From NCBI GenBank assembly GCA_003696125.1, contig RFHZ01000445.1:1-11821 (forward strand): a DNA stretch of 11,821 nucleotides, written 5' to 3'. This document shows, piece by piece, positions 1-5,147 of the stretch. Numbering within the stretch: the first letter of the stretch is position 1; each line of letters starts with the position of its first letter. The notes under the pieces are model-generated. The model was not told the DNA's origin, searched no databases, and saw nothing but the letters and a program-made list of their open reading frames with translations. Source of the stretch: Nitrospinota bacterium. Its GTDB lineage: Bacteria; Tectomicrobia; Entotheonellia; J063. The position numbers were made by a program, and so were the translations under genes.

Positions 1-90
1 GCGGGTCAAGGCCTCCTGGGTCTGAGTTTGGGCTTCGGTGAGACGGCTGAGAGCCATCTCCAACCGGTCGAAACGTTCTTCCACGGCCAT
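1..90 (-). CDS. N-terminus of a coiled-coil-like protein (partial)
   Basis: The first 30 codons of a minus-strand gene that continues beyond base 1. The ATG (complement of 88-90) has AAGGAG four bases upstream, which fixes the start. The peptide opens MAVEERFDRLEMALSRL and continues with Thr/Gln/Glu repeats (TEAQTQTQEAL), a charged heptad-like pattern typical of a coiled coil. Bacterial proteins that open this way are often DUF3782-type or PD-(D/E)XK-nuclease-associated hypothetical proteins with a long N-terminal coiled coil. That assignment is a guess, because the diagnostic C-terminal domain lies outside the window. The gene itself is well supported by the ribosome binding site and the open frame to the edge. 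Confidence 0.7.
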   Translation of the reverse strand, partial: MAVEERFDRLEMALSRLTEAQTQTQEALTR

Positions 91-126
91 GCTTCTCCTT
101 TTCCCTTTTCCGGAGATGTAACGGGG

Positions 127-148
127 AAAAACCTGGCCATCTCCCAGG
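127..148 (-). terminator. Terminator-like hairpin upstream of the coiled-coil gene
   Basis: Read on the minus strand, CCTGG and CCAGG form a 5-bp stem (132-136 with 144-148) around a 7-nt loop, followed directly by five T (127-131). The stem is short for an intrinsic terminator. It lies about 37 nt before the start codon of the leftmost gene. It may end transcription from the operon to the right, or act as a leader hairpin if the candidate promoter at 180-208 is real. Confidence 0.3.
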
Positions 149-179
149 CCTGCGCACCTATAACAGATCGATCTTCTTT

Positions 180-208
180 AGTTTACGCCATATCACACCT
201 GGAATCAA
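180..208 (-). promoter_or_regulatory. Candidate promoter for the leftmost gene
   Basis: On the minus strand TTGATT (203-208) and TAAACT (180-185) are separated by 17 bp. Each hexamer matches the sigma-70 consensus at four of six positions. The site is placed sensibly for the coiled-coil gene, with a leader of about 85 nt. Hexamers this weak also arise by chance in AT-rich spacer. Confidence 0.3.
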
Positions 209-238
209 TCGACAAGAACAGTGGGTATCTGTTTCAAC

Positions 239-297
239 TTACCAGGAGACCATGATGGTCAGCGACTTCGGGTCTCGTCCCGCCTCTGTCGCCAAAT
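239..297 (-). pseudogene. Relic of a second LLM-class oxidoreductase
   Basis: The minus-strand translation contains LATEAGRDPKSLTI, identical to residues 222-235 of the intact LLM oxidoreductase at 2083-2940, and then stops (TAA at 239-241) within five codons. Over about 43 bp the DNA copies differ at roughly seven positions, mostly third-codon positions. This indicates an old paralogous copy that was once under protein-level selection, not a recent duplication. No other LLM motif was found on either side, so only a C-terminal stub remains. The stretch lies beyond the LLM-TcuA operon and in the same orientation, consistent with a decayed tandem copy or a rearrangement scar. Confidence 0.6.
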
Positions 298-521
298 ACC
301 TTAACAGGGTCAGCCCTTGACATGTGACTTGCGGCTGGCCGTTAGGTCGTATGAACTTCCAGGGTAAGGAGGGAGAAGAGGGGCAGCCCCTTGTACCCCC
401 TCTACGCGGCAAAACGTCCCTAAACTGGGCACACATCATGCGCATTGCTGTTGAGAAAACCCAGCTCAATCGCAGGCAGGGAAACAGAAGGCAGCGGGGA
501 GGGCGTTGAGCCTGAAAACCT
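298..521. other. Intergenic stretch with one inverted repeat
   Basis: Between the LLM relic and the stop codon of the TcuA-like gene there is no convincing gene on either strand. Frames are open, but they lack ribosome binding sites and recognisable protein motifs. The only structure noted is a 7-bp inverted repeat: AGAGGGG at 377-383 with CCCCTCT at 397-403 and a 13-nt loop. It could fold in RNA from either strand but is not followed by a real T-run. It could still mark the end of the leftward operon, about 120 nt past its last stop codon. Confidence 0.4.
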
Positions 522-2039
522 TTAAGAACGCCTTTCCCGCGCCAGGCAGGCAGCATGGGTGCCGGCCAGCCGACCAAAGACCGCTCCCCGCATCAACCCT
601 GCTCCCCCAGGATAGTTCTGGTAGAAGAACCCTCCGGTCATCTCACCGGTGGCAAACAGTCCCGGGATGGGACGATCCAGGTGATCCAGCACCTCTGCCT
701 CCCCGTTGATGCGGATCCCGCCAAAGGTAAAGGTGATCCCTACGGTCACCGCATAGGCCTGAAAGGGGGGGACCTCGATCCGGAGCGCCCAGTTCGTCTT
801 CTCCGGCTGCAGTCCCACCGTCCGCTTCCCATCCCGCCGGTTCGGATCAAACACTCCCGGCTGCACCGCAGCGTTATATGTCTCCACCGTCTCTAAAAAC
901 CGCTCCTTCTGAAAGCCCAGATGACCGTACCGCTCGGCAAGACGGTCGGCCAGAGCAGGCAAGGTATCGGCCACCACCGGTGTGCCCGTGCTGTACCGGG
1001 CCTCCAGCAGGGGGATGGTCTGTTGATCAAAGATCTGGAAGGCGATGGCCTGCCGTTGCTGCAAGATCTCCCTCCCCATTCTGGCATAGGTGTACAGGGT
1101 CAGATCCTCTCCCTCGTCCACAAAGCGCTCCCCATCCAGATTGACCATGATGGAAAAGGGGTAGGAGAGGCGATTGGTCTTGTCCGTGAGACGCAGATCA
1201 CCGTACGCAGGCGCATCGGCATCGATAGGGGTGGCATGACAGCCTGACCATTCCCCATAGCTCTGCCCACCGATAGCCAGCGTGGCCCGGATCATCTCCC
1301 CCGTATTGAAGCGGGTACCCCGGACCCTGACCAGGCTCCAGTGGGGGCCGAGATAGGCGGTGCGCATCTCCGGGCTGGCCTGAAAACCTCCACTGGCCAG
1401 CACCAGTGCCCGGCAGTTCAGGACACGAATCCCTTCTGGTCCTCGCACCTCGACCCCGGTCACCTGTCCCTGGGAAGCGGTAACGATACGGAGAGCCTGG
1501 GTCTCGTACAGCACAGGGATCTCTGCGGCTTCTACCAGCCGGAAGAGACTGGCGGAAAGCCCTACCCCTTCCCCCTGGGTCCGCAGAGCCCCTCCCAAGG
1601 GGAGCTTGACCTTCTCCGCTCCGGCCAGGGTGACGGCACCGACGGCGCGGTTAAACTCCCAGGGCACCCCCAGATCAGCCATCCAGCGCACCGTGTCATA
1701 GGAGCGGTCCACCAGGATCTCGCTGAGGGTCGGATCGGCCTGTCCCCCGCAGATACGGGCGATGTCGTGCAGGAAATCATCCCGGGTGTACGGTTCCACC
1801 AGGACCGTGCTCGGATCGTCGTTGTCACCGACAATAGGGATGAGATCCTCTATCCCGTTATAGGTACAGCGGAACAGCCCTCCGGTAAAGCGCGTGTTTC
1901 CACCCCGCAGTTCACGGGTCGCCTTCTCCAGCACCAGCACGCTGGCTCCCTCGGCTCGCGCTGCCAGGGCAGCGGTAAGGGCCGCATTTCCCGCCCCTAC
2001 CACCACCACATCACTCCCTTTCAGCTCAACTTCGGGCAT
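522..2039 (-). CDS. FAD-dependent TcuA-like dehydrogenase (tricarballylate/fumarate reductase family)
   Basis: This 505-residue flavoprotein belongs to the FAD-binding family of fumarate reductases, succinate dehydrogenases and tricarballylate dehydrogenase TcuA, which oxidises tricarballylate to cis-aconitate. Seen: a dinucleotide-binding motif DVVVVGAGNAA near residues 10-20 with acidic E38 ending the second strand; RGGNTRFTGG at 45-54, a TcuA-type signature; SGCHATPID at 265-273; GERFVDEG at 303-310; ITFTFGGIRI at 435-444; and the flavin-proximal FYQNYPGGAGL at 472-482. Length fits the family. The start is the ATG at 2037-2039 with GAGGAAG just upstream; the longer open frame to 2201 only overlaps the upstream LLM gene. 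It is the second gene of the operon, 43 bp after LLM. No TcuB-like electron carrier, TcuC transporter or TcuR regulator is in the window, so substrate and electron acceptor are unknown. Confidence 0.85.
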   Translation of the reverse strand: MPEVELKGSDVVVVGAGNAALTAALAARAEGASVLVLEKATRELRGGNTRFTGGLFRCTYNGIEDLIPIVGDNDDPSTVLVEPYTRDDFLHDIARICGGQADPTLSEILVDRSYDTVRWMADLGVPWEFNRAVGAVTLAGAEKVKLPLGGALRTQGEGVGLSASLFRLVEAAEIPVLYETQALRIVTASQGQVTGVEVRGPEGIRVLNCRALVLASGGFQASPEMRTAYLGPHWSLVRVRGTRFNTGEMIRATLAIGGQSYGEWSGCHATPIDADAPAYGDLRLTDKTNRLSYPFSIMVNLDGERFVDEGEDLTLYTYARMGREILQQRQAIAFQIFDQQTIPLLEARYSTGTPVVADTLPALADRLAERYGHLGFQKERFLETVETYNAAVQPGVFDPNRRDGKRTVGLQPEKTNWALRIEVPPFQAYAVTVGITFTFGGIRINGEAEVLDHLDRPIPGLFATGEMTGGFFYQNYPGGAGLMRGAVFGRLAGTHAACLARERRS

Positions 2040-2082
2040 CGCTTCCTCTCCCCTCACTCGAGAATCGTCCCGCCAGCTCCTC

Positions 2083-2940
2083 TTATCCCCTGGGTCGTAC
2101 CGTGTCGGCCAGCCGTTCCAGCTCTTCCAGTGCCTCTGCCTCCGGGACAGAAGGGATGAGGTGGAGCACCCGATCCACACCGACTTCTGCATAGCGGGCA
2201 TTGGACGCCGGATCCGGTTCGGCCCGGAATATGGTGATGGTCAACGATTTGGGGTCACGTCCCGCCTCGGTTGCCAGACGATCCAGCTCCTTGCGGGCCG
2301 CGGCCAGATCATCTATGCTGACCGCCCGTGCCCGTCGCAGCCACCCGTCTCCCCATTGCACCACCCGCTTCAACACGTTCTTCGCCTCCCCTCCCAGAAT
2401 CACCGGGGGATGCGGCTTCTGTACCGGCTTGGGATAGCACCAGACCGGAGGAAAGGAGAAATAGGTTCCCTGGAAGGAAGCCTCATCCTTGGTCCACAAC
2501 TCCTTCATGGCCAGGATCGCCTCCCGCGTCTGGGTCCAGCGATGATCAAAGTCGGCACCCAGGAGTTCTGCCTCCTCCCGCAACCAGCCGGCCCCGATCC
2601 CAAAGAGGAACCTGCCCCGGGAGACCAGATCCAGTGTGGCCACCTCCTTGGCCAGCAAGAGCGGGTTGCGTTCCGGGACCAGACAGATACCGGTGGCCAG
2701 CTTGAGGGTCTGCGTTACTCCTGCCGCCGCACCGAGAGCCACAAACGGGTCCACCAACTGCTTATAGTATTCTGGGGCCTGACCGTCGGGACTGCCAGGG
2801 AAGCGGGTCTGGGTATGCACCGGATAGATCGGATGTTCAGGGAGCCAGAGAGATTCAAAACCCAGGGCTTCCGCCTTCTGGGCCAGGGGGATAATATCGA
2901 TGGTCTTGTGGGTCACAAACATGATGATGCCGATCTGCAT
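2083..2940 (-). CDS. LLM-class F420-dependent oxidoreductase
   Basis: This 285-residue protein is a luciferase-like monooxygenase family enzyme of the TIM-barrel type that usually uses reduced coenzyme F420 (sometimes FMN) as hydride donor. Seen: an N-terminal strand MQIGIIMF; the AEALGFESLWLPEHP segment at 23-37; LATGICLVPERNPLLLAKEV at 81-100; and LDLVSRGRFLFGIGAGWLREE at 103-123, the classic F420-LLM signature (TIGR03619-like). Length is normal. The start ATG (2938-2940) has AAGGAGG eight bases upstream. It is the first gene of a two-gene operon from the promoter at 2994-3022 and is followed by the TcuA-like dehydrogenase. Residues 222-235 recur in the relic at 239-297. The substrate cannot be read from the sequence. 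F420 use is inferred from the family; no F420 biosynthesis gene is present here. Confidence 0.9.
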   Translation of the reverse strand: MQIGIIMFVTHKTIDIIPLAQKAEALGFESLWLPEHPIYPVHTQTRFPGSPDGQAPEYYKQLVDPFVALGAAAGVTQTLKLATGICLVPERNPLLLAKEVATLDLVSRGRFLFGIGAGWLREEAELLGADFDHRWTQTREAILAMKELWTKDEASFQGTYFSFPPVWCYPKPVQKPHPPVILGGEAKNVLKRVVQWGDGWLRRARAVSIDDLAAARKELDRLATEAGRDPKSLTITIFRAEPDPASNARYAEVGVDRVLHLIPSVPEAEALEELERLADTVRPRG

Positions 2941-2993
2941 TGTTTGCCCTCCTTCCCGAAAACCGCAACGTTGAAGATCTCTACTCCTTCTGC

Positions 2994-3022
2994 CTTATAC
3001 CCCGATCCCTCCCTCCTGTCAA
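2994..3022 (-). promoter_or_regulatory. Sigma-70 promoter of the LLM-tcuA operon
   Basis: On the minus strand a perfect TTGACA (3017-3022) is followed after exactly 17 bp by TATAAG (2994-2999, five of six consensus bases). Transcription would start near 2987 and give a leader of about 47 nt before the LLM start. This is one of the two best promoters in the window. Confidence 0.75.
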
Positions 3023-3199
3023 GAGGAGAAACGGGCCGGGTATCCCCAACAGATGATGCCTGGAAGTCCTGTCGGAGAATCCGCTCACCCTACTACGCAG
3101 GAAGCATCTGTACAGGGATACGCCACAGCACCGCTGTGCCCCTACAGCAGCACATGGATTCCCTGGAGCAGGCAGGCGATGAGTCCCAAAACATTTTTG
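3023..3199. other. Intergenic spacer between divergent promoters
   Basis: No gene is supported here. The long plus-strand frame crossing the region lies mostly antisense to the LLM gene and has no ribosome binding site. The stretch holds the hairpin-forming element at 3108-3147 and separates the leftward LLM-tcuA promoter from the rightward promoter at 3200. Confidence 0.5.
3108..3147. repeat. REP-like hairpin element
   Basis: An imperfect inverted repeat. Inner arms CACAGC (3124-3129) and GCTGTG (3133-3138) pair perfectly around the triloop ACC. Outer arms CTGTA (3108-3112) and TACAG (3143-3147) also pair, with GGG (3115-3117) opposite CCCC (3139-3142). The left arm is longer by a few bases, so a full-length structure has a bulge. 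This build, a GC-rich core with short outer arms in an intergenic spacer, resembles dispersed REP/MITE-like elements. Only one copy is in the window, so repetitiveness is inferred. Confidence 0.4.
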
Positions 3200-3229
3200 T
3201 TGACATGCTCTGGGCAGAAAAAATATACT
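3200..3229 (+). promoter_or_regulatory. Strong sigma-70 promoter for the mini-protein gene
   Basis: Perfect TTGACA (3200-3205), an 18-bp spacer ending in an A-run, then TATACT (3224-3229, five of six consensus). The surrounding DNA is clearly AT-richer than its flanks. Transcription should start near 3236, about 200 nt ahead of the next gene with a ribosome binding site (ATG 3439). Confidence 0.7.
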
Positions 3230-3235
3230 ATGAAG

Positions 3236-3438
3236 ATAGGAGAAGTTCCTGCTCCTTTTCCTCTGCATAGATGTACACCGACTTGCCTACCGCCTGCTGG
3301 AGAGACCGCTCCGGTTGTCATGCCCATCTGCAAAGCTTTTCCTAACAGCGTCGTTTATCTCCAACCAGGATCCTTCCCGGCCGGTGCTGGATCTGGGTGG
3401 CGGCTGGGGAGGTTCTAAAGCGAGGAGGGAGGCCTGTC
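3236..3438 (+). other. Long 5' leader of the mini-protein gene
   Basis: About 200 nt lie between the expected transcription start and the ATG at 3439. Local pairings are visible: AGGAG/CTCCT near 3239-3257, GGAG/CTCC near 3300-3314, and GATCC/GGATC arms around a CCGGCCGG core near 3370-3390. No known riboswitch consensus could be recognised. A short ATG frame from 3318 ends at 3418 but has no ribosome binding site. The leader could be a structured untranslated region, carry a small RNA, or be plain spacer. Confidence 0.3.
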
Positions 3439-3618
3439 ATGAAGATGCATACTGCCCAACGGCTACGAAAAGCGTGGAAGGCAGAGGGGAATCCCCCCTG
3501 TGACCACCCGCATATCGAGGAGGAGCAGTACGATCAGGGAGAGCCGACCGGCGACTATGTCTGCACCACCTGTGGCGCATATGTCGATCCGCGCAAGGTA
3601 CAGAGTCGCGAAAGCTGA
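3439..3618 (+). CDS. 59-residue Cys/His-rich (zinc-ribbon-like) mini-protein
   Basis: A short gene with a clear AGGAGG-type ribosome binding site (about 3424-3430) ahead of ATG 3439. The product has a basic N-terminal helix (TAQRLRKAWKAEGN), then CDHPH at residues 21-25, an acidic stretch, and GDYVCTTCGAYVD at 38-50. C21 with H23 or H25 and the pair C42/C45 could bind one zinc ion, as in small zinc ribbons. The layout 'LRKAWK..GNPPCDHP...GDYVCTTCG' is reminiscent of small uncharacterised bacterial proteins, but no function is recalled with confidence. A second in-frame ATG at 3445 is possible but less well spaced. Its own strong promoter at 3200-3229 suggests it is well expressed. The final codons overlap an inverted repeat. 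Confidence 0.75.
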   Translation: MKMHTAQRLRKAWKAEGNPPCDHPHIEEEQYDQGEPTGDYVCTTCGAYVDPRKVQSRES

Positions 3619-3655
3619 GAGCGGTCTGATCTAGTCTTTACGCATCTCTCGCTTT
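3611..3655 (+). repeat. Inverted repeat at the mini-protein stop codon
   Basis: AAAGC-T-GAGAG (3611-3621) pairs with CTCTC-GCTTT (3646-3655): ten base pairs with a one-base bulge and a 24-nt loop. The left arm contains the TGA stop codon (3616-3618). No T-run follows, so it is not a standard intrinsic terminator, but it could protect the 3' end of the transcript or help termination. Confidence 0.35.
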
Positions 3656-3857
3656 GCAGCCTTCGTGCGTGAACTTTTACCGTCACACCGGTACCCAGGG
3701 CTTGCCTGGGGGACAAGGGGTGAGGTGTGTTTTGTTCCGCTATTTGGGAAGGGAGAAGAGGCGGTGCCTGATCTTGTGCCATGCCTCCCCCGGGCATAAG
3801 CGGCAGGCGGTGGCCCAACTGGAGGGTCAACTGCACGATTACTGCACAATCGGCACC
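3656..3857. other. Intergenic spacer between the mini-protein gene and the tRNA terminator
   Basis: No gene is supported. A perfect small hairpin, CCCAGG (3694-3699) and CCTGGG (3705-3710) with a 5-nt loop, lies about 76 nt after the mini-protein stop codon and lacks a T-run. The plus-strand frame through 3654-3911 reads into the tRNA terminator and has no ribosome binding site. Confidence 0.4.
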
Positions 3858-3888
3858 AAAAAAGGAGCCAGCCATGCTCGCTGGCTCC
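3858..3888 (-). terminator. Rho-independent terminator of tRNA-Ala
   Basis: On the minus strand a perfect 9-bp stem, GGAGCCAGC paired with GCTGGCTCC (3864-3872 with 3880-3888), has a 7-nt loop and is followed directly by six T (3858-3863). It begins 14 nt past the discriminator base of the tRNA, so it ends the tRNA transcript. Confidence 0.9.
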
Positions 3889-3902
3889 CTGCTTTTGGAG
3901 GA

Positions 3903-3975
3903 TGGAGCTGACGGGATTCGAACCCGTGACCTCATGACTGCCAGTCATGCGCGCTCCCAACTGCGCCACAGCCCC
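3903..3975 (-). tRNA. tRNA-Ala (anticodon GGC)
   Basis: The minus strand folds into a complete 73-nt cloverleaf: acceptor GGGGCTG/CAGCTCC, D stem GCGC/GCGC, anticodon stem CATGA/TCATG with loop CTGGCAG, a 5-nt variable loop, and T arm ACGGG-TTCGAAT-CCCGT. The anticodon GGC reads GCC and GCU alanine codons. The third acceptor pair is G-U, the main identity element for alanyl-tRNA synthetase, which confirms the assignment. The discriminator is A. CCA is not encoded (TCC follows), so it must be added after transcription. Confidence 0.97.
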
Positions 3976-3987
3976 CTATACCTCTTT

Positions 3988-4015
3988 ATAATACCATATA
4001 TTTTGCCCCAGTCAA
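3988..4015 (-). promoter_or_regulatory. Promoter of tRNA-Ala
   Basis: On the minus strand TTGACT (4010-4015, five of six) and TATTAT (3988-3993, five of six) are separated by 16 bp in an AT-rich stretch. The start of transcription falls only a few bases before the mature 5' end at 3975. The promoter sits between the tRNA and the upstream 75-residue gene, so the tRNA need not depend on read-through. Confidence 0.7.
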
Positions 4016-4043
4016 CAGGAAACTCTGCCTTTTTCTCCTCCAG

Positions 4044-4271
4044 CTACCGCGGTTCATCTCGTATCGGGGTCAGGAGCTGCCAGACCTCCTGATGGGTGGC
4101 AAACCGCATCGTCTTGGCCGGATAGACCTTCCCCCGGTACTCGATCGTAAAGAGGGTATCCGCCTCCCAGACGATCAGACCCGGGGTGACCAGCACGATG
4201 GTGCCGGCAATCTGGGGATCCCGTTGACGACGCATCCGCATGCCGACATGCACCAGACGTGGACGGAGCAT
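4044..4271 (-). CDS. 75-residue protein of unknown function
   Basis: A short minus-strand gene whose ATG (4269-4271) follows GGAGGAG at normal spacing, 13 bp after the stop codon of the methyltransferase gene; the two are almost certainly one operon. The product has a basic N-terminus (MLRPRLVHVGMRMRRQR), then alternating hydrophobic stretches (GTIVLVTPGLIVWEADTLFTIEYRGKVYPAK) that suggest a small beta-rich fold, and a C-terminal helix (HQEVWQLL). There is no signal peptide, membrane segment or cysteine pair. The family was not recognised. Being paired with a methyltransferase gives no clear functional clue. Confidence 0.65.
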   Translation of the reverse strand: MLRPRLVHVGMRMRRQRDPQIAGTIVLVTPGLIVWEADTLFTIEYRGKVYPAKTMRFATHQEVWQLLTPIRDEPR

Positions 4272-4284
4272 CTCTCTCTCCTCC

Positions 4285-4959
4285 CTATGACGAGCCGCTG
4301 GCTCGCTGCAGCAAAAAAAGCGTATGATAGCGGGTCATCCGGTACACCTGGAGGACCCGAAACCGGTGGGCTTCTTCCAGAAGCCAGGTCAGATCGGAGA
4401 GGGTATAGCGGTTGTGACGGGCAAACTGGAGGTAGCGTCGCTCCATGTCCATCGGCTCAGGAATCTGATCGAAAAAGCCCAGATACTCGGGTAGCGAGGT
4501 GCGTAACCAGTCGTACAGCAGGAAAATCCCTTCCGGCTTTAACCTCTCCTCGATCTGATCGAGCAGCGGTAAGGGATAGTCGAAGCCATGAAACACATAG
4601 TTGATGGCCAATAGATCGATAGAAGCAGGGGGAAAAGGGGGAAACTGGGCAGAGATATCCTCCACCCTCCACTCCACCCGGGCCTCCCCACAGTCTAAGG
4701 TCTGGGCATACTCGATCATCGCCGGACTCTGATCATAGCCGTAAAAGCGACCACCAGGAAAACGACGCGCCACATCCTGCACAAAGAGACCGGGTCCGGT
4801 ACCCAGATCGACCACAAGCGGCGTGGAGGGAAGCTTGGGGACCACTTCTCGATCAAAGATCTCCCAAAAACGCTCGCTGAAACGGAGCGGATAGGTCTGC
4901 ACCATGCGCTGGCAGAATTCTTCAGGGGACGCCTTTAACCCTTCTTCATACGTCGCCAC
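4285..4959 (-). CDS. Class I SAM-dependent methyltransferase
   Basis: A 224-residue cytoplasmic enzyme with a Rossmann-type methyltransferase fold. Seen: motif I VVDLGTGPG at residues 49-57 for S-adenosylmethionine binding; acidic D76 in GRFYGYDQSPAM closing the second strand; VEDISAQFP at 99-107 (motif for the adenine side); IDLLAINYVFHGFDYP at 114-129; and the post-loop RLKPEGIFLLYDW at 139-151. The last 70 residues have no recognisable specificity motif, so the substrate (small molecule, lipid or protein) is open. The start is GTG at 4957-4959 with AAAGGAG seven bases upstream; a nearby ATG is out of frame. It is co-transcribed with the 75-residue gene downstream. Confidence 0.88.
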   Translation of the reverse strand: MATYEEGLKASPEEFCQRMVQTYPLRFSERFWEIFDREVVPKLPSTPLVVDLGTGPGLFVQDVARRFPGGRFYGYDQSPAMIEYAQTLDCGEARVEWRVEDISAQFPPFPPASIDLLAINYVFHGFDYPLPLLDQIEERLKPEGIFLLYDWLRTSLPEYLGFFDQIPEPMDMERRYLQFARHNRYTLSDLTWLLEEAHRFRVLQVYRMTRYHTLFLLQRASGSS

Positions 4960-5011
4960 TCATATGCTCCTTTCATCCAAACCATTCGCTAAACAGCCTG
5001 CGTTTCTTTCC

Positions 5012-5040
5012 AGTTTACTCTACCTGGCAGCTCCTGGCAA
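5012..5040 (-). promoter_or_regulatory. Candidate promoter of the methyltransferase operon
   Basis: Minus strand TTGCCA (5035-5040, five of six) and TAAACT (5012-5017, four of six) with a 17-bp spacer. It is about 50 bp ahead of the GTG start, which is a suitable distance. Confidence 0.4.
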
Positions 5041-5064
5041 GGGGAAAGAAAACCTCCCCGGAAA

Positions 5065-5079
5065 ACTCTTTACAAGAGT
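5065..5079. promoter_or_regulatory. Palindrome over the amidase -35 (candidate operator)
   Basis: ACTCTT-TAC-AAGAGT is a perfect inverted repeat with 6-bp arms and a 3-bp centre. Its right half overlaps the candidate -35 hexamer at 5069-5074, a position where a bound repressor would block RNA polymerase. Its CTCT/AGAG half-sites resemble the palindrome at 7658-7674. Operator function is inferred. Confidence 0.4.
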
Positions 5080-5097
5080 GCGGAAAAAGGGTAAAAG
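5069..5097 (+). promoter_or_regulatory. Candidate promoter of the amidase gene
   Basis: TTTACA (5069-5074, five of six) and TAAAAG (5092-5097, four of six) are separated by 17 bp, about 50 bp ahead of the GTG start at 5148. It is divergent from the methyltransferase promoter. Confidence 0.4.
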
Positions 5098-5147
5098 AGA
5101 AGCAGTCAAGGGATATCGACTATGAACCACGCATAAGGAGGAAGAGA

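Noticed and set aside
317-345. A perfect TTGACA at 317-322 on the plus strand
   Set aside because: No acceptable -10 hexamer lies 16-18 bp downstream, and no plus-strand gene follows.
2040-2201. An N-terminal extension of the TcuA-like protein up to 2201
   Set aside because: It overlaps the end of the LLM gene in another frame. The ATG at 2037-2039 has a good ribosome binding site and places the FAD motif at the normal N-terminal position.
1894-3270. A 458-codon plus-strand open frame across the LLM and TcuA region
   Set aside because: It is antisense to two well-supported enzyme genes, has no ribosome binding site and shows no protein motif.
3654-3911. An 85-codon plus-strand frame with a faint transposase-like look
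   Set aside because: There is no ribosome binding site, it reads through the tRNA terminator stem, and the resemblance is too weak to name a family.
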